DNA of 64,000 nucleotides from Kitagawia praeruptora (Eukaryota > Streptophyta > Magnoliopsida > Apiales > Apiaceae): positions 114,319,501 through 114,383,500 of the forward strand of contig CM075345.1 of NCBI GenBank assembly GCA_037693485.1, read 5' to 3'. This document shows positions 23,933-35,900 of this stretch, piece after piece. Both the position numbers and the translations under genes were made by a program. The notes below the pieces were generated by a model. The model did not search any database. It worked only from the letters and a program-made list of their open reading frames with translations, and was not told where the DNA came from. Within the stretch, counting starts at the first letter, position 1. Each line of letters starts with the position of its first letter.

Positions 23933-24861
23933 TGTTGATGGAGGATTTTTGTAATCAACGTGATTTTCGGAGGCCCACTGGAATTTACAAGTGTAACACA
24001 TGTAATTGGCTATTTTTGGTGATTTGGGTGTGATTTGATGGTGGGGGTGAGCTGAGCTTGAGAGGTTACGAGAATCATCGCAGGTTCCATTAGCGAGATC
24101 TGTGTCCGTTCTCTCAAGGTGCCTACGTACCCTTGTTTATATAGGGATCAAGCTCACGTAGTTCTAATGCGAAGCTGATTCTGCTTGACCAGCTGTATTC
24201 GGTTGTCTAATTCGTGTAGGACTCAGGTTCCTTTAGAGCCTTTCACGAACTAGTTGGCTAAGTAGAGTAGAACTTGAGTTCGTACCCTACTATAATTCTC
24301 ATGTCTATTAAAGGCATTCTAGGATCAACTGCGCCCTAGAATTACACTCCAATAATAATTCGGTCTCTTTCTGGCTGGCTACGCTCAGGAACCTGGTGCT
24401 CAGGAACCTATGTCTCAGGAACCTGGTGCTCAGGAACCTGTATTTCGGAACCTGGTTCTCAGGAACCTCTGTCTAGGAACCTGTTTCTCAGGAACCTCCT
24501 TATTTCGGGACATATTGCTTAGGGACCTCATTATAGGTACTTGTACCTGCACAAATAACAAATATATTAGTTTGGGGAGCCTCTTTGTGGTTCCCATATG
24601 CTCTTGTTGTCTTCACTGCTGCTGCTAGGCTGTCTTGAACTCTTCTGCAGGGAGGAACCTGGTCCATTCGTAATCTACTCAGCTTCCGGTTTATCAGGAA
24701 CCTCATAATACTTGTAGCTTCTTGACTGTCTACTCAGCGAGTGCTCATTTCTTCATGTCTAGTCTTCATATCTTGTAATGGATCTACTTTCTGGCTCGTA
24801 TGGATTGGACCCTATAGCTTATTGGGCCTAAATCTAGCCCATGGAGATTTTGGGCACAACA
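23933..24861 (-). repeat. 5' LTR of the LARD-like element
   Basis: Right copy of the 929-bp LTR, with one visible difference from the left copy. Confidence 0.9.
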
Positions 24862-25075
24862 GTAGTTCTTCAGATTATCACATGATTGAATGACAGTGTG
24901 ACCCAGCTATGAACTGTTAAGCACAGAATTGTTAACTTTAGAGGTTTTTTATATTTATGCAACTTATTTGTATACTCAGCACGCAACCATATGTTGTTAA
25001 CGTATGGTTTTATGTTTTATGCGAATATCCTATCACTTGTGTCAACTTATAGTTCTTGGCAACACAAAAAACTGC

Positions 25076-25533
25076 TTCATTTTGGTCCAAGCACCCCAAT
25101 TGCAGGAATTGGGTGCAGGTTCTTATGTCCATGATCCAGATTCAGAGACATGTAAAAAGCTCAAGAACACCATCCAAAATTGTACATCCATTTGGAGTTT
25201 GTCAGGATTTCTTGAGGTTGCTCCTCGCTGCTTGCCTAGTGTGTACCCTGTTTGTGTGAATTTAACCTCTTTGAACTTGAGTTATGCGCCGGGGATTTAC
25301 AGTAAAGATCTTATAAAGCTGATCTGACATTACAGGAAACTGCAGCGACTATGGGTTTGTAGTTAACCTTAATTTTTAAAATATTAGCATCAATTAATTA
25401 ATGTTCCAATTAGATGACATTCTATTTTTTGCAACAGATATTGGATTATATTGGAGACAAAGGATTAGGTGTTGTATCTTCTAGTTGCAAAGAACTGCAG
25501 GAATTGCGAGTCTTCCCATCTGATCTCAAATGA
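25076..25533 (+). pseudogene. Captured TIR1/AFB auxin-receptor fragment (AFB2/3-like)
   Basis: Two exon pieces separated by an intron-like gap. The first (25076-25354) reads through ILVQAPQLQELGAGSY, TSIWSLSGFLEVAP, LTSLNLSYAPGIY and KLQRLW. The second (25438-25533, after a CAACAG acceptor) reads ILDYIGDKGLGVVSSSCKEL then QELRVFPSD. These are leucine-rich-repeat segments of the TIR1/AFB auxin-receptor F-box family, closest in my memory to AFB2/AFB3. An in-frame TGA at 25325-25327 and a stop after the second piece, with no F-box and no C-terminal repeats, show it cannot make a receptor. It retains its intron, so it was taken up as genomic DNA. It sits inside the CACTA element. Confidence 0.82.
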
Positions 25534-26294
25534 TGATAACACGGTTCTAAAGATTGCAGCCTTTGGATTTGCAAGGTATAATTCTCTAAAAAATGAGTAT
25601 ATTCCAGCTTTGACCTCTATAAAATTCAGAGTCTTGTAGTTAAATGTCAAGCCAATGAATTCACCTCTTTGAAGTCTTTTATATTTGATCTGTATTTTAT
25701 CTATGTTTCCTTCATATTTCCTTCATAGAAGTAGAGAATGGAAATTAGGTTTAGCTGAAGTCTCAAGTACTTTTCTTTTATAATATGTAGTGCTGCAGTT
25801 ATGTTCCGCTTAACAGCTCAAGTACTTTGTTCTCAACATTGGAAAACTATACTGTCATTTCTCCATATCCAAGATTGAAATTTAAAGAGTCTGGAGAAGC
25901 CGTTACAATGTTTCTTTTGATGATCATATTGAAGTTTATCTTTTCTTTTGTTTCTTGATATCATACCTAGGTATTACATGATATCTTTTTTCAAGAAGTA
26001 TGTCTGAGGTTCTAAATCTGTTCTACCTTAATCTGAGGTCCTTTGATTAAGAAATTTATGTTATATTAATCCTGGAATTCAGTTGACATGTATTCAATAA
26101 TTCTTATTTCTTGATATGTGATGTTGACATTATTGTGCTTTTCTTCATTTCATTTTTGATTATTAACCAAAGTATCCAGGTGTGTATGTTGTTGTATTTT
26201 GGTCTGTAACTAAGTATTCAGTTTACTAGAATAGTGGAATTCTTACACAGTTAGTCTTATCACTTGGTCCTACTTATGATTTTTTTTAATGCAG

Positions 26295-26462
26295 GCTGTG
26301 AATTGGAATGAAGAGTGGGTTGTACCACAACGACTATCCCTTAATCAGGAGAACAATGCTCCTCCTCGTACTTCAAGTTGTTACTACGAGTGGCTTGTGA
26401 AGTGGTGTGGGCTTGATTACAAAAGTGTTACATGGGAGTTGGAAAGTTTTCTAAGCTCTGTT
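26295..26462 (+). pseudogene. Captured chromodomain exon (CHD/MOM1-like)
   Basis: After a TGCAG acceptor the frame reads AVNWNEEWVVPQRL, then SCYYEWLVKWCGLDYKSVTW and ELESFLSS. The pattern YEWLVKW.GLDY...TWE is a chromodomain as found in plant CHD-type helicase proteins, and the WVVPQRL lead-in recalls MOM1-like proteins. Only one exon is present, with no helicase or flanking exons. It lies 0.8 kb from the auxin-receptor fragment and 0.5 kb from the CACTA right end, so both look like host pieces carried by the transposon. Assignment beyond chromodomain is tentative. Confidence 0.65.
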
Positions 26463-27058
26463 AGCTATTCCACGATATTTAACTTAATTAGGTTGGTTTT
26501 AGATGGTTGAGAATCTTTATTTTTCAATTTTACATGTTGCCTTTCTTTATTTAAAATGTTGGTATAGAGCCTGTAAAAATGTAGCCATTGGCTCTAAAGT
26601 ATTAATCATTATGTGTTGGCAAAAGATTAGCAAAGTGTTGGCATAGGTCTACACCAACATTTTTAATAGTGTTACTACAAAGAATATGGTGTAGCCATAG
26701 ATCAATAGCAACATCTTATAAGGTGTAGCCACAGATCAGAAAGGTGTTGGCATAGGGGTCTAAGCCTACACTTTTCTCCCATGCTACCAAAAATTGAAAA
26801 AGTGTTAGTATAGACCCCTATGGTAGCACCCAATTTTGTAACACTCCCAAATTTGGTCAAAGTGTAGCCATAGGTGGTTTTAGGCTCTTTTAGCAACACT
26901 TTTTGCCCTATAATCACACTTTTTTGGCCCGTAGCCGTAGGCCATATGTGGCGTAGTGCTTTCAGGTATTTTTCGGGTTTGGATCATTTTTGGATAAGGC
27001 AAAAATTTTCGGGTTGGGACAAGATTTAATTTCCGCTCGAATTATTTAAGAAACATTA

Positions 27059-27319
27059 CTCCCTCCGTCCTATAAAATTGGTCCTTTATAAATTTTCAAA
27101 GTCAAACTCAATAAACTTTGACCGACAATTAATAAATATTCTTAATTCTTAGACATAAAATTATGATAAAAATATCATTAGAAACTATATTTGATTTATT
27201 TTCAAATATAATTTTTAAAATTTTAAAATTATAAATGAATAATTTATAATTCACGATCAAACTTGAACATGTTTGACTTTGTGAAATTATAAACGCCACT
27301 TTTTCAGGGATGAAGGGAG
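27059..27319. mobile_element. Stowaway-like MITE
   Basis: Left end CTCCCTCCGTCC after TA; right end GATGAAGGGAG followed by TTA. About 260 bp, right end slightly degraded. Confidence 0.75.
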
Positions 27320-27807
27320 TTATTTTTTAAATAAATAATGATATCGTAACACAAATCTAAAAAAATTATAATGTTTTTATCACTTTTTTTTACAATTTAT
27401 ATGATAGAATTATTTTAAAATTGAAGTTGAACCATTAATTTGGTTTTCAATTTTCAATTTTAAAAACTGATGGTATATGTTTAGGTTTCAGATTTATGAT
27501 AAAATCGAACCGATTCATACTCTTCCATAAAAAATATGGAAAATACTATAAGTGGGATTAATATTGAAAGAAACTGTGAGAACAAAAACTTAGAAATATA
27601 ATTTTTTTCTTGAAATCATTATAATTATAAATGTTAAATTTCAAGAATACAAAAATATAAATTTTTTAAAGCAAGATAAATTTTGCGTTTAAACTACCAA
27701 ACCGTTTATACATAAATGGTTTGGTTATAGTATTCGATATTTTAAAACCGGTTAAATTAAACCAAATCGCTAAATAATAATACATTAAAAATTATAGTAG
27801 ATAGTTA

Positions 27808-28056
27808 CTCCCTCTGTCCCATTCATTTCTATACGTTTTTTAGAGTATAACACGCATTTTAAGGTGCATAACTAGTATAGTTTCATAACTTATTTTTAAA
27901 ATTTTCTTTTTTTATATATAAAAATAAGATTGTTCTATTTTAATACGAAAAAAGAAAATTATAAAAATAAGTTATATAACTATAGTAGTTAGGAGCCTTA
28001 AAATGCGTGTCACACCCCCGTCCCCCAATGTATATAATTCATTGGGACGGAGGGAG
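27808..28056. mobile_element. Stowaway-like MITE
   Basis: CTCCCTCTGTCCCATTC at the left and GGGACGGAGGGAG at the right, both flanked by TA. An internal inverted pair (ACGCATTTTAAGG and its complement) makes it a long hairpin. Confidence 0.85.
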
Positions 28057-28074
28057 TATAAGTTAAGATTATAA

Positions 28075-28110
28075 CTAGCATGATAGCCCGTGCAAAACAC
28101 TGGCCATATA
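28075..28110 (-). mobile_element. Helitron-type 3' end
   Basis: On the minus strand GCCAGTGTTTTGCACGGGC can fold (one mismatch) and is followed 8 bases later by CTAG and then T. The rest of the element was not delimited. Confidence 0.4.
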
Positions 28111-28657
28111 ATAATTCATAAAATTTTCTCGTGTTAGCCTACTTCAAGTATTTTTATCTATTTAAGATGTAATAGTTTTAAAATATTATTAGATGCCGAA
28201 TTGTATGAGTTGTATTTTTAGTTGTGTTTGATCAATGTGAGAAGAATGACTGACTAAGCAATTAGTAAGAGTTAATTGTTGCTTAAGTAAGAGTTAATTG
28301 TAACTGCCAAGTATTACCACAAGTTACTTGTGGCCGGTGGACTTGCTGTCTCGAGTGACAATGTAGATGGTACTCCAATGATCAGTGGCACCAATTCTTA
28401 ATTTAGTCATGCCATATGTTTATGTTTTATACCGTCTTTTGAAGTTATTTTAGTCTTATGTACTTGGTAAAATTTTGCGCGTTAACATGTTTATCGAATA
28501 TTGTGTATGGAGATACTTTCCTAGTTGGTTGATGATTGCGGTGAATTTGGGTTGTTGGTTGTGATTGTAGTGAATCTTGATTATGTGTTATGTAGTATGG
28601 ATTATTATGTATTTAGGGAATGAATATTTTCATATTTAATATTTTTGGTTAGAAATA

Positions 28658-28970
28658 CTCCCTCCATCTCATATTATGTGTCCTATTTGAGAAAAAAAAA
28701 ATATCCCATTTTATGTGTCTTGTTCGTTATCCAATGCAAATAGTCTTTCATTTTATATTTCCAATAGTTGACTAATAAAGCAATAGAAGGTTTTATACTC
28801 ATGGAGATTAATAAAACAAGAGTAAGTCTTGTGGAGTAATTAATGACGGTGAATCCCAAGTCTAATTATGAGAATATAGTTGCATAGTTATTTGATTAGA
28901 TGGGGATATTTAAGTATTCTTAATATGTGTGAAATTTGCAAAGAGGACACATAATATGAGATGGAGGGAG
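28658..28970. mobile_element. Stowaway-like MITE
   Basis: CTCCCTCCATCTCATATTAT at the left, matched by ATAATATGAGATGGAGGGAG at the right, flanked by TA. About 313 bp with 20-base near-perfect inverted ends. Confidence 0.88.
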
Positions 28971-29109
28971 TAGAAAAGTGTTACCATTGATGCTATAAAG
29001 TGTTGGCAAAAAGCAAAATTAATGTTGAGAAATGTTGTTAAAAAATGTTGTTGTAGGTAAAATTTTGTGTTGCCATAAAAGTGGGCCCAAATATTGGGTT
29101 CCAAAAAGT

Positions 29110-30490
29110 GGGCCCCGCAACGGTCACAAGTAATACAGATATAAATCAAGTTTGTTCCACAGAGATCAGGTTTAGGTTTCAATGCAGTAGATGTACCTAT
29201 GCAACAATGTATGGTTTTAACTCACTGCTAAGACAATTAATAAATTGAGAGTTGAGATTATCTAAATTTAACTAAGATGCAATTTATCAAACTAGGAATT
29301 AATTAACTAATGAGATTTAAAACGGATTTACTTATATGCGAGAAAACACGGGATCCTAACTTCATTAAGTACTTCACTTAGATCTGACGCCTTTAATCAC
29401 TATATGCAATGGTTATGATATCTGATCGGATAACACGAAACAAGTACACGCTACCAGTCAGCATACGTATACCAAACTACCCATACATCCACAAAAGAGA
29501 TAGAAGATGAATAGACACCAATTATGCTTAGACCCTATATGTCTATAGAATTTGAAAACATAACGGTTGAAGGACAAGTTATCCACAAAGATCACACAGG
29601 GTAGTATAAGTATTTTCATCTTACACTACGAATCATGTTGATAAACAATCATGAACCTGTGCTAGCATGGCAAGTTCTAAATCTCAAGATCCACTTCACA
29701 AAAGATTAATAGATTAGATGTTAGCTACGCATCTAACAATTAAGCATAACCATACGAGGATATCAGATATACATCACACACAGATCTTTAAAGCATCAAG
29801 ATACTAAAACTCCATAGATAAATCCGTTAGAATCCCATGATAGCGATTAGTTCATAATCGAACCGTTCGTCACCATGGGATTTGATGAAGACATGATAAT
29901 AAACAAGGTATGAATAAAAGTAATAATATTAATATAACAAAGAGTTGAGAAAACAAATCTAGAATCCAGAATTCGCTTAAGAAAAGAATACAAAAGATGA
30001 AGTAGATCTCGATCTGTTGCTTGTCACGAGCGTTGAATCTCCCTCTCTTTCCTCCCTTGCAATTCTATGCTATGATAAGTAATTCTCCCAATTATAATGA
30101 TACAATGTGTTTAAATAGGACCTAGAAGTCTTGTCCAACAAGAAAAAGCCTAAAAATACAATTTAAATCGAATTAGGGGTAAAACAGGAATTTTCAGCAT
30201 CTCTCGGCGCTCTCAGCGCGCAGTGGGCGCTCTCAACGCGGCAATCCTGATCCTGGCGCTGCCAACACGGTTCTGGCACTGTCAGCCTTGACAAATTCTG
30301 CCTGTTTTGCTTTTCTGCTCTTATTTCTTCATTTTCACTCATTTTTCTCCCGTTTCTTTTGCATATGCTTCCGTCATCAATTCTCTAGACTTCAAATCAT
30401 TATGGTGACTCAAAGCAAGACTCCATTCATCATTCCTATGCTTGAATTCAACTTTAAAATCGACGAAAACATGTTACATTTTTTTTAACC
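29110..30490 (-). mobile_element. Athila-like LTR remnant
   Basis: The overall plan resembles the LTR at 1061-2669: CACAAGTAATA near the left edge, long AT-rich middle, then a CTTCCTCCC-type block and a GCGC-rich segment (30205-30270, GGCGCTCTCA repeated). No primer-binding site, gag or clear ends are visible. The open frame at 30288-30488 is not recognised. Identification is by general resemblance only. Confidence 0.35.
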
Positions 30491-30724
30491 ACACCCAATC
30501 TCCCTCAATTCCGCAACCCGAATACTCGAAACCAAACACCTCTCATCCTCTCTAATCCTCCTCAACTCCTTAATTTTCAACCCAACACTCCCAAAATACC
30601 CAAGAAACTCACACCAAACACTAATCTTTTGCAAAAAAAAAAAAAAAAAATTTACCATCAATTAGGCCTGATTTCACCAACCAAACATACTTTTCAAGAA
30701 AATAATAAACCTTAACTAAACAGT

Positions 30725-31818
30725 TTCCTTTTTCTGGTAAAATATAATATATTTTATATTTTATCTAATTAAAAAAACAAATTATAATTACTGTTAACTA
30801 ATAAATTAATTTTTTTATCTTTTCTCTTTTCTCTAACTAAAATATTTTTTTTCCCAATTATGTCACCGGTTACCTTTTTCAGCCAAAATAAGTTATCTTT
30901 TTTATTTTCTCTAACTAGAACCTCTTTTTTTCAAATTATATCACGGGCAATTCTATTTAATAAAAATAAAATTATAATATTATAATGCTATTAATTAACC
31001 GATTACCTTTTCAGCTAAAACGTATCATTTTTTTTTCTAATTAAATTCCTTTTTTTAGAAATATCATGGGTAATATTAATTTCTCATTTTCTAAAAATAT
31101 TACCTACAGTTTTATTTAGTAAAATAATAATTAAATTATAATTACTATAAACTAATCAATTACCTTTTTCACGTAAAGTATGTCACCTTTCAATTTTCAC
31201 GTTATCTTTTTCTATTTTTTCAAACTAAAATCTCTCCTTTTTCAATTATATCACGGACGGTTCTATTTAATAAAATTAAATAATAATATTATAATACTAA
31301 CATTATCCGATTATCCTTTTTAGCTAAAACGTATCATCTTTTTCCTATATTATCTAACTAAAATTCCTCTTTAGAAATATCACGGGCAACATTAATTTCT
31401 CCTTTTCTAAAAACATTATGAGCAATTTTATTTTGTAAAATAACATAATTAAATTATAATTACCATAAACTAATCAATTACCCTTTTCACCTAAAATATA
31501 TTACCTTTTTAATTTTCTCTAACTAAATCCTCGCTTTTTCCAATTATATCATGGGCATTCTATTTAATAAAACAAAATAATAATTTTATAATTACTAACA
31601 AATAACTTATTACCTTTTCAACTAAAATCTATCACATTTTCTATATTTTTTTAACTAAAATCATTTCTTTTCTATAAATATCACGGATAACATTTATATA
31701 ATTATGATCATCATCTCATTAAAATAGTTAAGCCTCCAAAATTCGTATTTAAAAAAATTAATAAAAAATTTAATATAATATTAAAAAAATTTCGTACATC
31801 GCACGAGTTTTAATCTAG
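30725..31818 (+). mobile_element. Helitron-like AT-rich repeat with CTAG end
   Basis: Shares the alternating modules described for 5880-6730 (AATCAATTACCTTTTTCAC, AACTAAAATCTCTC, TATATCACGGACGGTTC). It ends in a decayed hairpin CGTACATCGCACG followed by TTTTAATCTAG and T, the form of a Helitron 3' end. No coding sequence. Confidence 0.55.
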
Positions 31819-31964
31819 TTTAATTAAATTATATAAACGTAGTAATACTTATGCATATTGTATACAGTAAAGATTTCCTGATATTAATTGCACAAGATTA
31901 AAATAGTTGGGAGTTGGGACCACACTTGAAGGTAAATTAAAATTTCAAAGTAAAAAGAAATGTA

Positions 31965-32244
31965 AATTTTATTCGACGGATACCCGATTCAAAATTCGAT
32001 TTTTTATCCGATTCGAACCCGATATTTTGGATTTGGATATGGATATGAATTTAAATTTTAAACCCGAAAAATTTTGGATATGGATATGGATTTCATGAAA
32101 CCCGATCCGAAACCCGAAACCCGATCAAAACCCGAGCCGAACCCGAAACCCGAAAAATACCCGACTTTTATTTATTATATTTTATATTTTATATATTATA
32201 TATTATATATAAATGTATATTATAAATACATATTATACATACAC

Positions 32245-32281
<37 letters not shown>

Positions 32282-32590
32282 ATGTATATTATAAATACAT
32301 ATTATACATACACATATATTTGAGACATAAGATATGGAAATATCGAGAAAATAAATTGTCATGGATGTAGCGGTATTTTTTAACTTACACAATTTTTTTT
32401 ATTTTTTTGTTAAGCAACTTATTTACACTATTTTTAATTTTGAATACCCGAAAAAAATCCGATCCAATCCGAAACCCGACAGATTTGGATTTGAATTTTG
32501 AGTTTTGGATCCGAAACCCGATACCCAAAAATATTTGAATTTAGATTTAGATTTTGCAAAATCCGAACCCCGACCGTTCCCATCCCTACT
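31965..32590. mobile_element. CCCGAA-rich hAT-like element
   Basis: Dense variants of AACCCGAAACCCGA and TTTGGATATGGATATG. The right end ACCGTTCCCATCCCTA is the inverted form of the TAGGGATGG start of the element at 10037. An (AT)n tract at 32251-32276 lies inside. The left end is not clear. It ends about 120 bp before the CT-rich leader of the cyclase gene, so it may shape that promoter. Confidence 0.5.
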
Positions 32591-32707
32591 CTTGCTGTAA
32601 TTGGACTCCTGTTTTGAAATTGACCCCGTGGGTACAATTCAAGTAAGAAAAATCAGGAAAAGCGTTACAAAACTCGCTACTCTCTTTCTCTCTGCCCATT
32701 TCCATTT

Positions 32708-32710
<3 letters not shown>

Positions 32711-32742
<32 letters not shown>
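32711..32742 (+). promoter_or_regulatory. (CT)n tract in the cyclase leader
   Basis: About 16 CT units roughly 200 bp before the start codon. Pyrimidine-rich tracts are common around plant transcription starts. No clear TATA box was identified upstream. Confidence 0.5.
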
Positions 32743-32744
<2 letters not shown>

Positions 32745-32820
32745 GTCACATGCACAAACGTTGATCTTCCTCCCACTCTCATCCTTATCCTAATCACAGA
32801 TCAGCAAAGCATTCCATCAG

Positions 32821-32927
32821 GTTTGAATTTTAATTTATCTGGATTTACTCTCAGCTACATATGTCTAGTGTATTGTAGTAATAGATAATGTATGTATATG
32901 TGATTAGTGATTTCTAGTTGTATTCAG
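32821..32927 (+). other. Probable 5'-UTR intron of the cyclase gene
   Basis: CATCAG at 32815-32820 followed by GTTTGA and closed by TTGTATTCAG at 32918-32927, leaving 13 untranslated bases before the ATG. Placement is inferred from splice consensus only. Confidence 0.5.
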
Positions 32928-32940
32928 TGGCAGAGTGAAG

Positions 32941-35900
32941 ATGTGGAAGCTCAAAATTGCAGAAGGAGCAAGCACTCCGTGGCTCCGCACTTTAAACAAT
33001 CACGTAGGCCGTCAAACTTGGGAGTTCGATCCCAAACTTGGATCTCCCGAAGAGCTGGCGGAGATCGAGAAGGTTCGCGAAGCTTTTCGCGATAATCGAT
33101 TTACTAAAAAACACAGTTCTGATCTCCTTATGCGCATTCAGGTCCATATACTTAAATCACACATTTATATTTACATACATTTTACTGTAGTTGTGAACAC
33201 TAAAATAGGCTTTATTATAGTTTAGTTGTGTCATACGGAATAGTTTTATACTTCAGTTTGTTATGAGGAAGTGTATATACTTCTTCTGCTTGTCATATAC
33301 ATTATTCTTAAATGTTACCGATATGTTTGTTGCATTTGTGATCTAGGCAGGATAACTGTCTTTGAAATGAATATGAAATTTGATCTGTTTGCAGAATGGC
33401 AGACGCATTTATAGTTCATCACATTATTGACTGGTGTCTATCTCTAATAAAATTAAGCAGATGCAACCTGCTGCTAATTTTTCTTAATTATACGGACAAC
33501 AAAAATTTGTATATATGCACACTTCTGATATTATTTGAGCTTGGGCAAGGTGTTTATAGCTTGATTTTAAGAGTTGCTTAACTGATATGATCGGTAACAT
33601 TGCTTTTGGATCATCGAAGACTTGTAATTGAACCAAATTTACACAGCAGCGTTGCTTTATGTGGGATAAGTGTAATGTGTTGCTTTGAATATTCAAGTTT
33701 TTTCTGTTTGGATTTTGGAACCAGGTAATGATTTGAATATCTACAAGAAGAGTAATAGTATTCTTAAAAATTTTCGAGGGAAATCACTGGCTACAATATT
33801 AACTTTCAGGGGACCTTTTGCGTGCCCTTTGTTCTGCTTTATGTCCGCTACCATCCCTTATGTCCTATATATTTGGTTCAGAAGATATGTTTTCTATTTG
33901 AATGATTAGAGACACCATTGTTCAAGCTTTTCGTGGTTAGCTAGTGTTGTCAGTTCAACCTGTTAAGATAGAACATCGCCTGAATGGTGCAAGGCTCATG
34001 AAGTCTGCAACCTTATTGCTACACCATTTTATTTTGTTTAGTGGTCATATAATTTAGTTTAGTGGTCATATAATTTAGTTTAGTGGTCATATATATTTCT
34101 CTTATACATTACTATGGCTAAGTTTATATAACTAGCAACTCTTCCCCTTCTCTATATCCTAAACTAAATTAGGGTCAAAGGCTTAGATAAAAGACACATG
34201 GATGTTACCTCGCGGCCACCTGAATTATAGTTACAGATACAACAGTATGACTGAACTGCTGGTGGTAAAAGATTACTTCTACTTTAAGGAACATCGTCTT
34301 ATTGGGATTAAAGTACAATATAACACGAGACATGAATTCCACCTAGGTTTTCCAGGGATAATAATTCCACCTGAATTAAGTGATCAAATATTATGAGGTA
34401 CTGCCTTCTCTAAGAATGCTCAATGCTTCCCGCTTATAAGCTGGAGTGGGACTGAGCTTTTTCCAAGCAAAGCGCAAACTTAATGCTTAATTGGACAGGC
34501 TTAAGCGCTTCTTTCACAACTATGTACTGACTAGTAAATTAGGCTTTTAGTTCATCAAATGGACACATAAGATTGCACTCGTACCGGTGTATATATATTA
34601 TTACAAAAGCATGTTTGTAGATCTTGATTCAGCTATTGTAATCTGATTATAGCCCATTTTGGATTTAAACTTGTAGTTCACAAAGGAGAATCAAGATAGT
34701 ATAGTCTTGCCACGAGTCAACATAAAGGACACAGAAGATATATCAGAGGATAACGTAACAACAACATTAAGAAGAGCTTTGAAGTTCCATTCAACTCTTC
34801 AGGCGTCAGATGGACACTGGCCAGGAGATTATGGCGGTCCTATGTTTCTGCTACCTGGTCTTGTAAGTTTTAAGTTTACTGCCAGTTGCTATCGTTAGTC
34901 CACTTCCTTATTATACAATTAAAACTAAGAATGAACTTTTACCAGCACACTTTTGTAGAACATTTCATGAATTTTTATGACATTCTGCTGCACTTCTTCT
35001 CAGTATCTCGTTGTTGCTAATTCATCAGGTTATAACTCTATCAATAACTGGGGCACTGAATGCAATCCTATCAAAAGAACATCAACGGGAAATGTGTCGG
35101 TATCTTTACAATCATCAGGCAAGTACACTCATATGATAGAAAGTTTTATAGTGCTAGTTGCCCAGTAAGTCAATATATCATGCTTTTTGTTTTCCATCCT
35201 TATTTCTTTTTAATTGGAGATGGTTTACGAAAATATATAAATATTCTGTAATTTCAGAACAGTGATGGTGGGTGGGGTTTACACATTGAGGGCACAAGTA
35301 CTATGTTTGGTACTGCTTTGACCTATGTCACGTTGAGGCTGCTTGGGGAAGGAGCTAATGATGGACAAGGAGCAATGGAAAAAGGGCGTCAATGGATTTT
35401 GGATCACGGTGGTGCCACTTCAATAACTTCATGGGGGAAAATGTGGCTTACAGTTTAGAACCACCTCTAGAACTTGCTTGTTCATTTGCCTTATTTCTCT
35501 ATTGGTACTTTTGTTTTGTTCATGTTATGCGTCATGGTGACAGGTTCTTGGTGTCTTTGAATGGTCTGGAAACAATCCTTTGCCACCAGAGATTTGGCTG
35601 TTACCTTATATTCTTCCATTTCACCCGGGTGACTGACTAATTCTGCTTCTTTACTCGATTTTTTGTTTTATCTCTAGCAAATAAACCTAGTGTTTCGTTT
35701 TTGACCGGAAGGAGCTGGACTTACTGAATAGTACTGAAACCTGGAACCACTTGTGACAATTGTGCCATTGTTTTGGCAATCTTTCAGATGTTCCTTTATT
35801 TGTTTTTGAAAACAAAAAAGTCATTAAAACCTAGAGCTATTGTTCATATGTCTAAAAATACTACACTTATACATGAATATACAGGTCGTCAATTAATTGG

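Larger units (their letters stand above)
14543..24861 (-). mobile_element. Non-coding LTR retrotransposon (LARD-like), complete, young
   Basis: Two direct repeats of 929 bp (14543-15471 and 23933-24861) with TGTTGTGCCC...CATCAACA ends on the minus strand. They are flanked by the exact 5-bp duplication GTAGT (14538-14542 and 24862-24866). By eye the two LTRs differ at a single base (g versus a near 14622/24012), so insertion was recent. On the minus strand a TGGCGC-starting primer-binding site follows the right LTR, and the purine tract GGAACCGGGGGGTACT precedes the left LTR, which fixes the orientation. The 8.46-kb interior has only short open frames and no recognisable gag, protease, integrase or reverse transcriptase. 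This is the profile of a large retrotransposon derivative mobilised by a relative. A tandem array near the 3' end resembles the arrangement in Tat/Ogre-type elements (inference). Confidence 0.88.
11144..26958. mobile_element. CACTA (En/Spm-type) transposon carrying nested elements and gene fragments
   Basis: The left end reads CACTACGCCACATATGG at 11144; the right end is its inverted match GCCATATGTGGCGTAGTG ending at 26958. Both are flanked by CTT (11141-11143 and 26959-26961), the 3-bp target duplication expected of CACTA elements. Both ends carry subterminal repeats built on AGTGTTACC, AGTGTTGGCA or AGTGTAGCCATAG (11160-11370 and 26570-26950). I found no transposase, so this copy is probably non-autonomous. 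Total span is 15.8 kb, but about 12.3 kb of that is two later retrotransposon insertions. The remainder includes 13392-14542 (pyrimidine-rich leader-like sequence, no known protein) and 24862-26570 (host-gene fragments). Confidence 0.88.
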
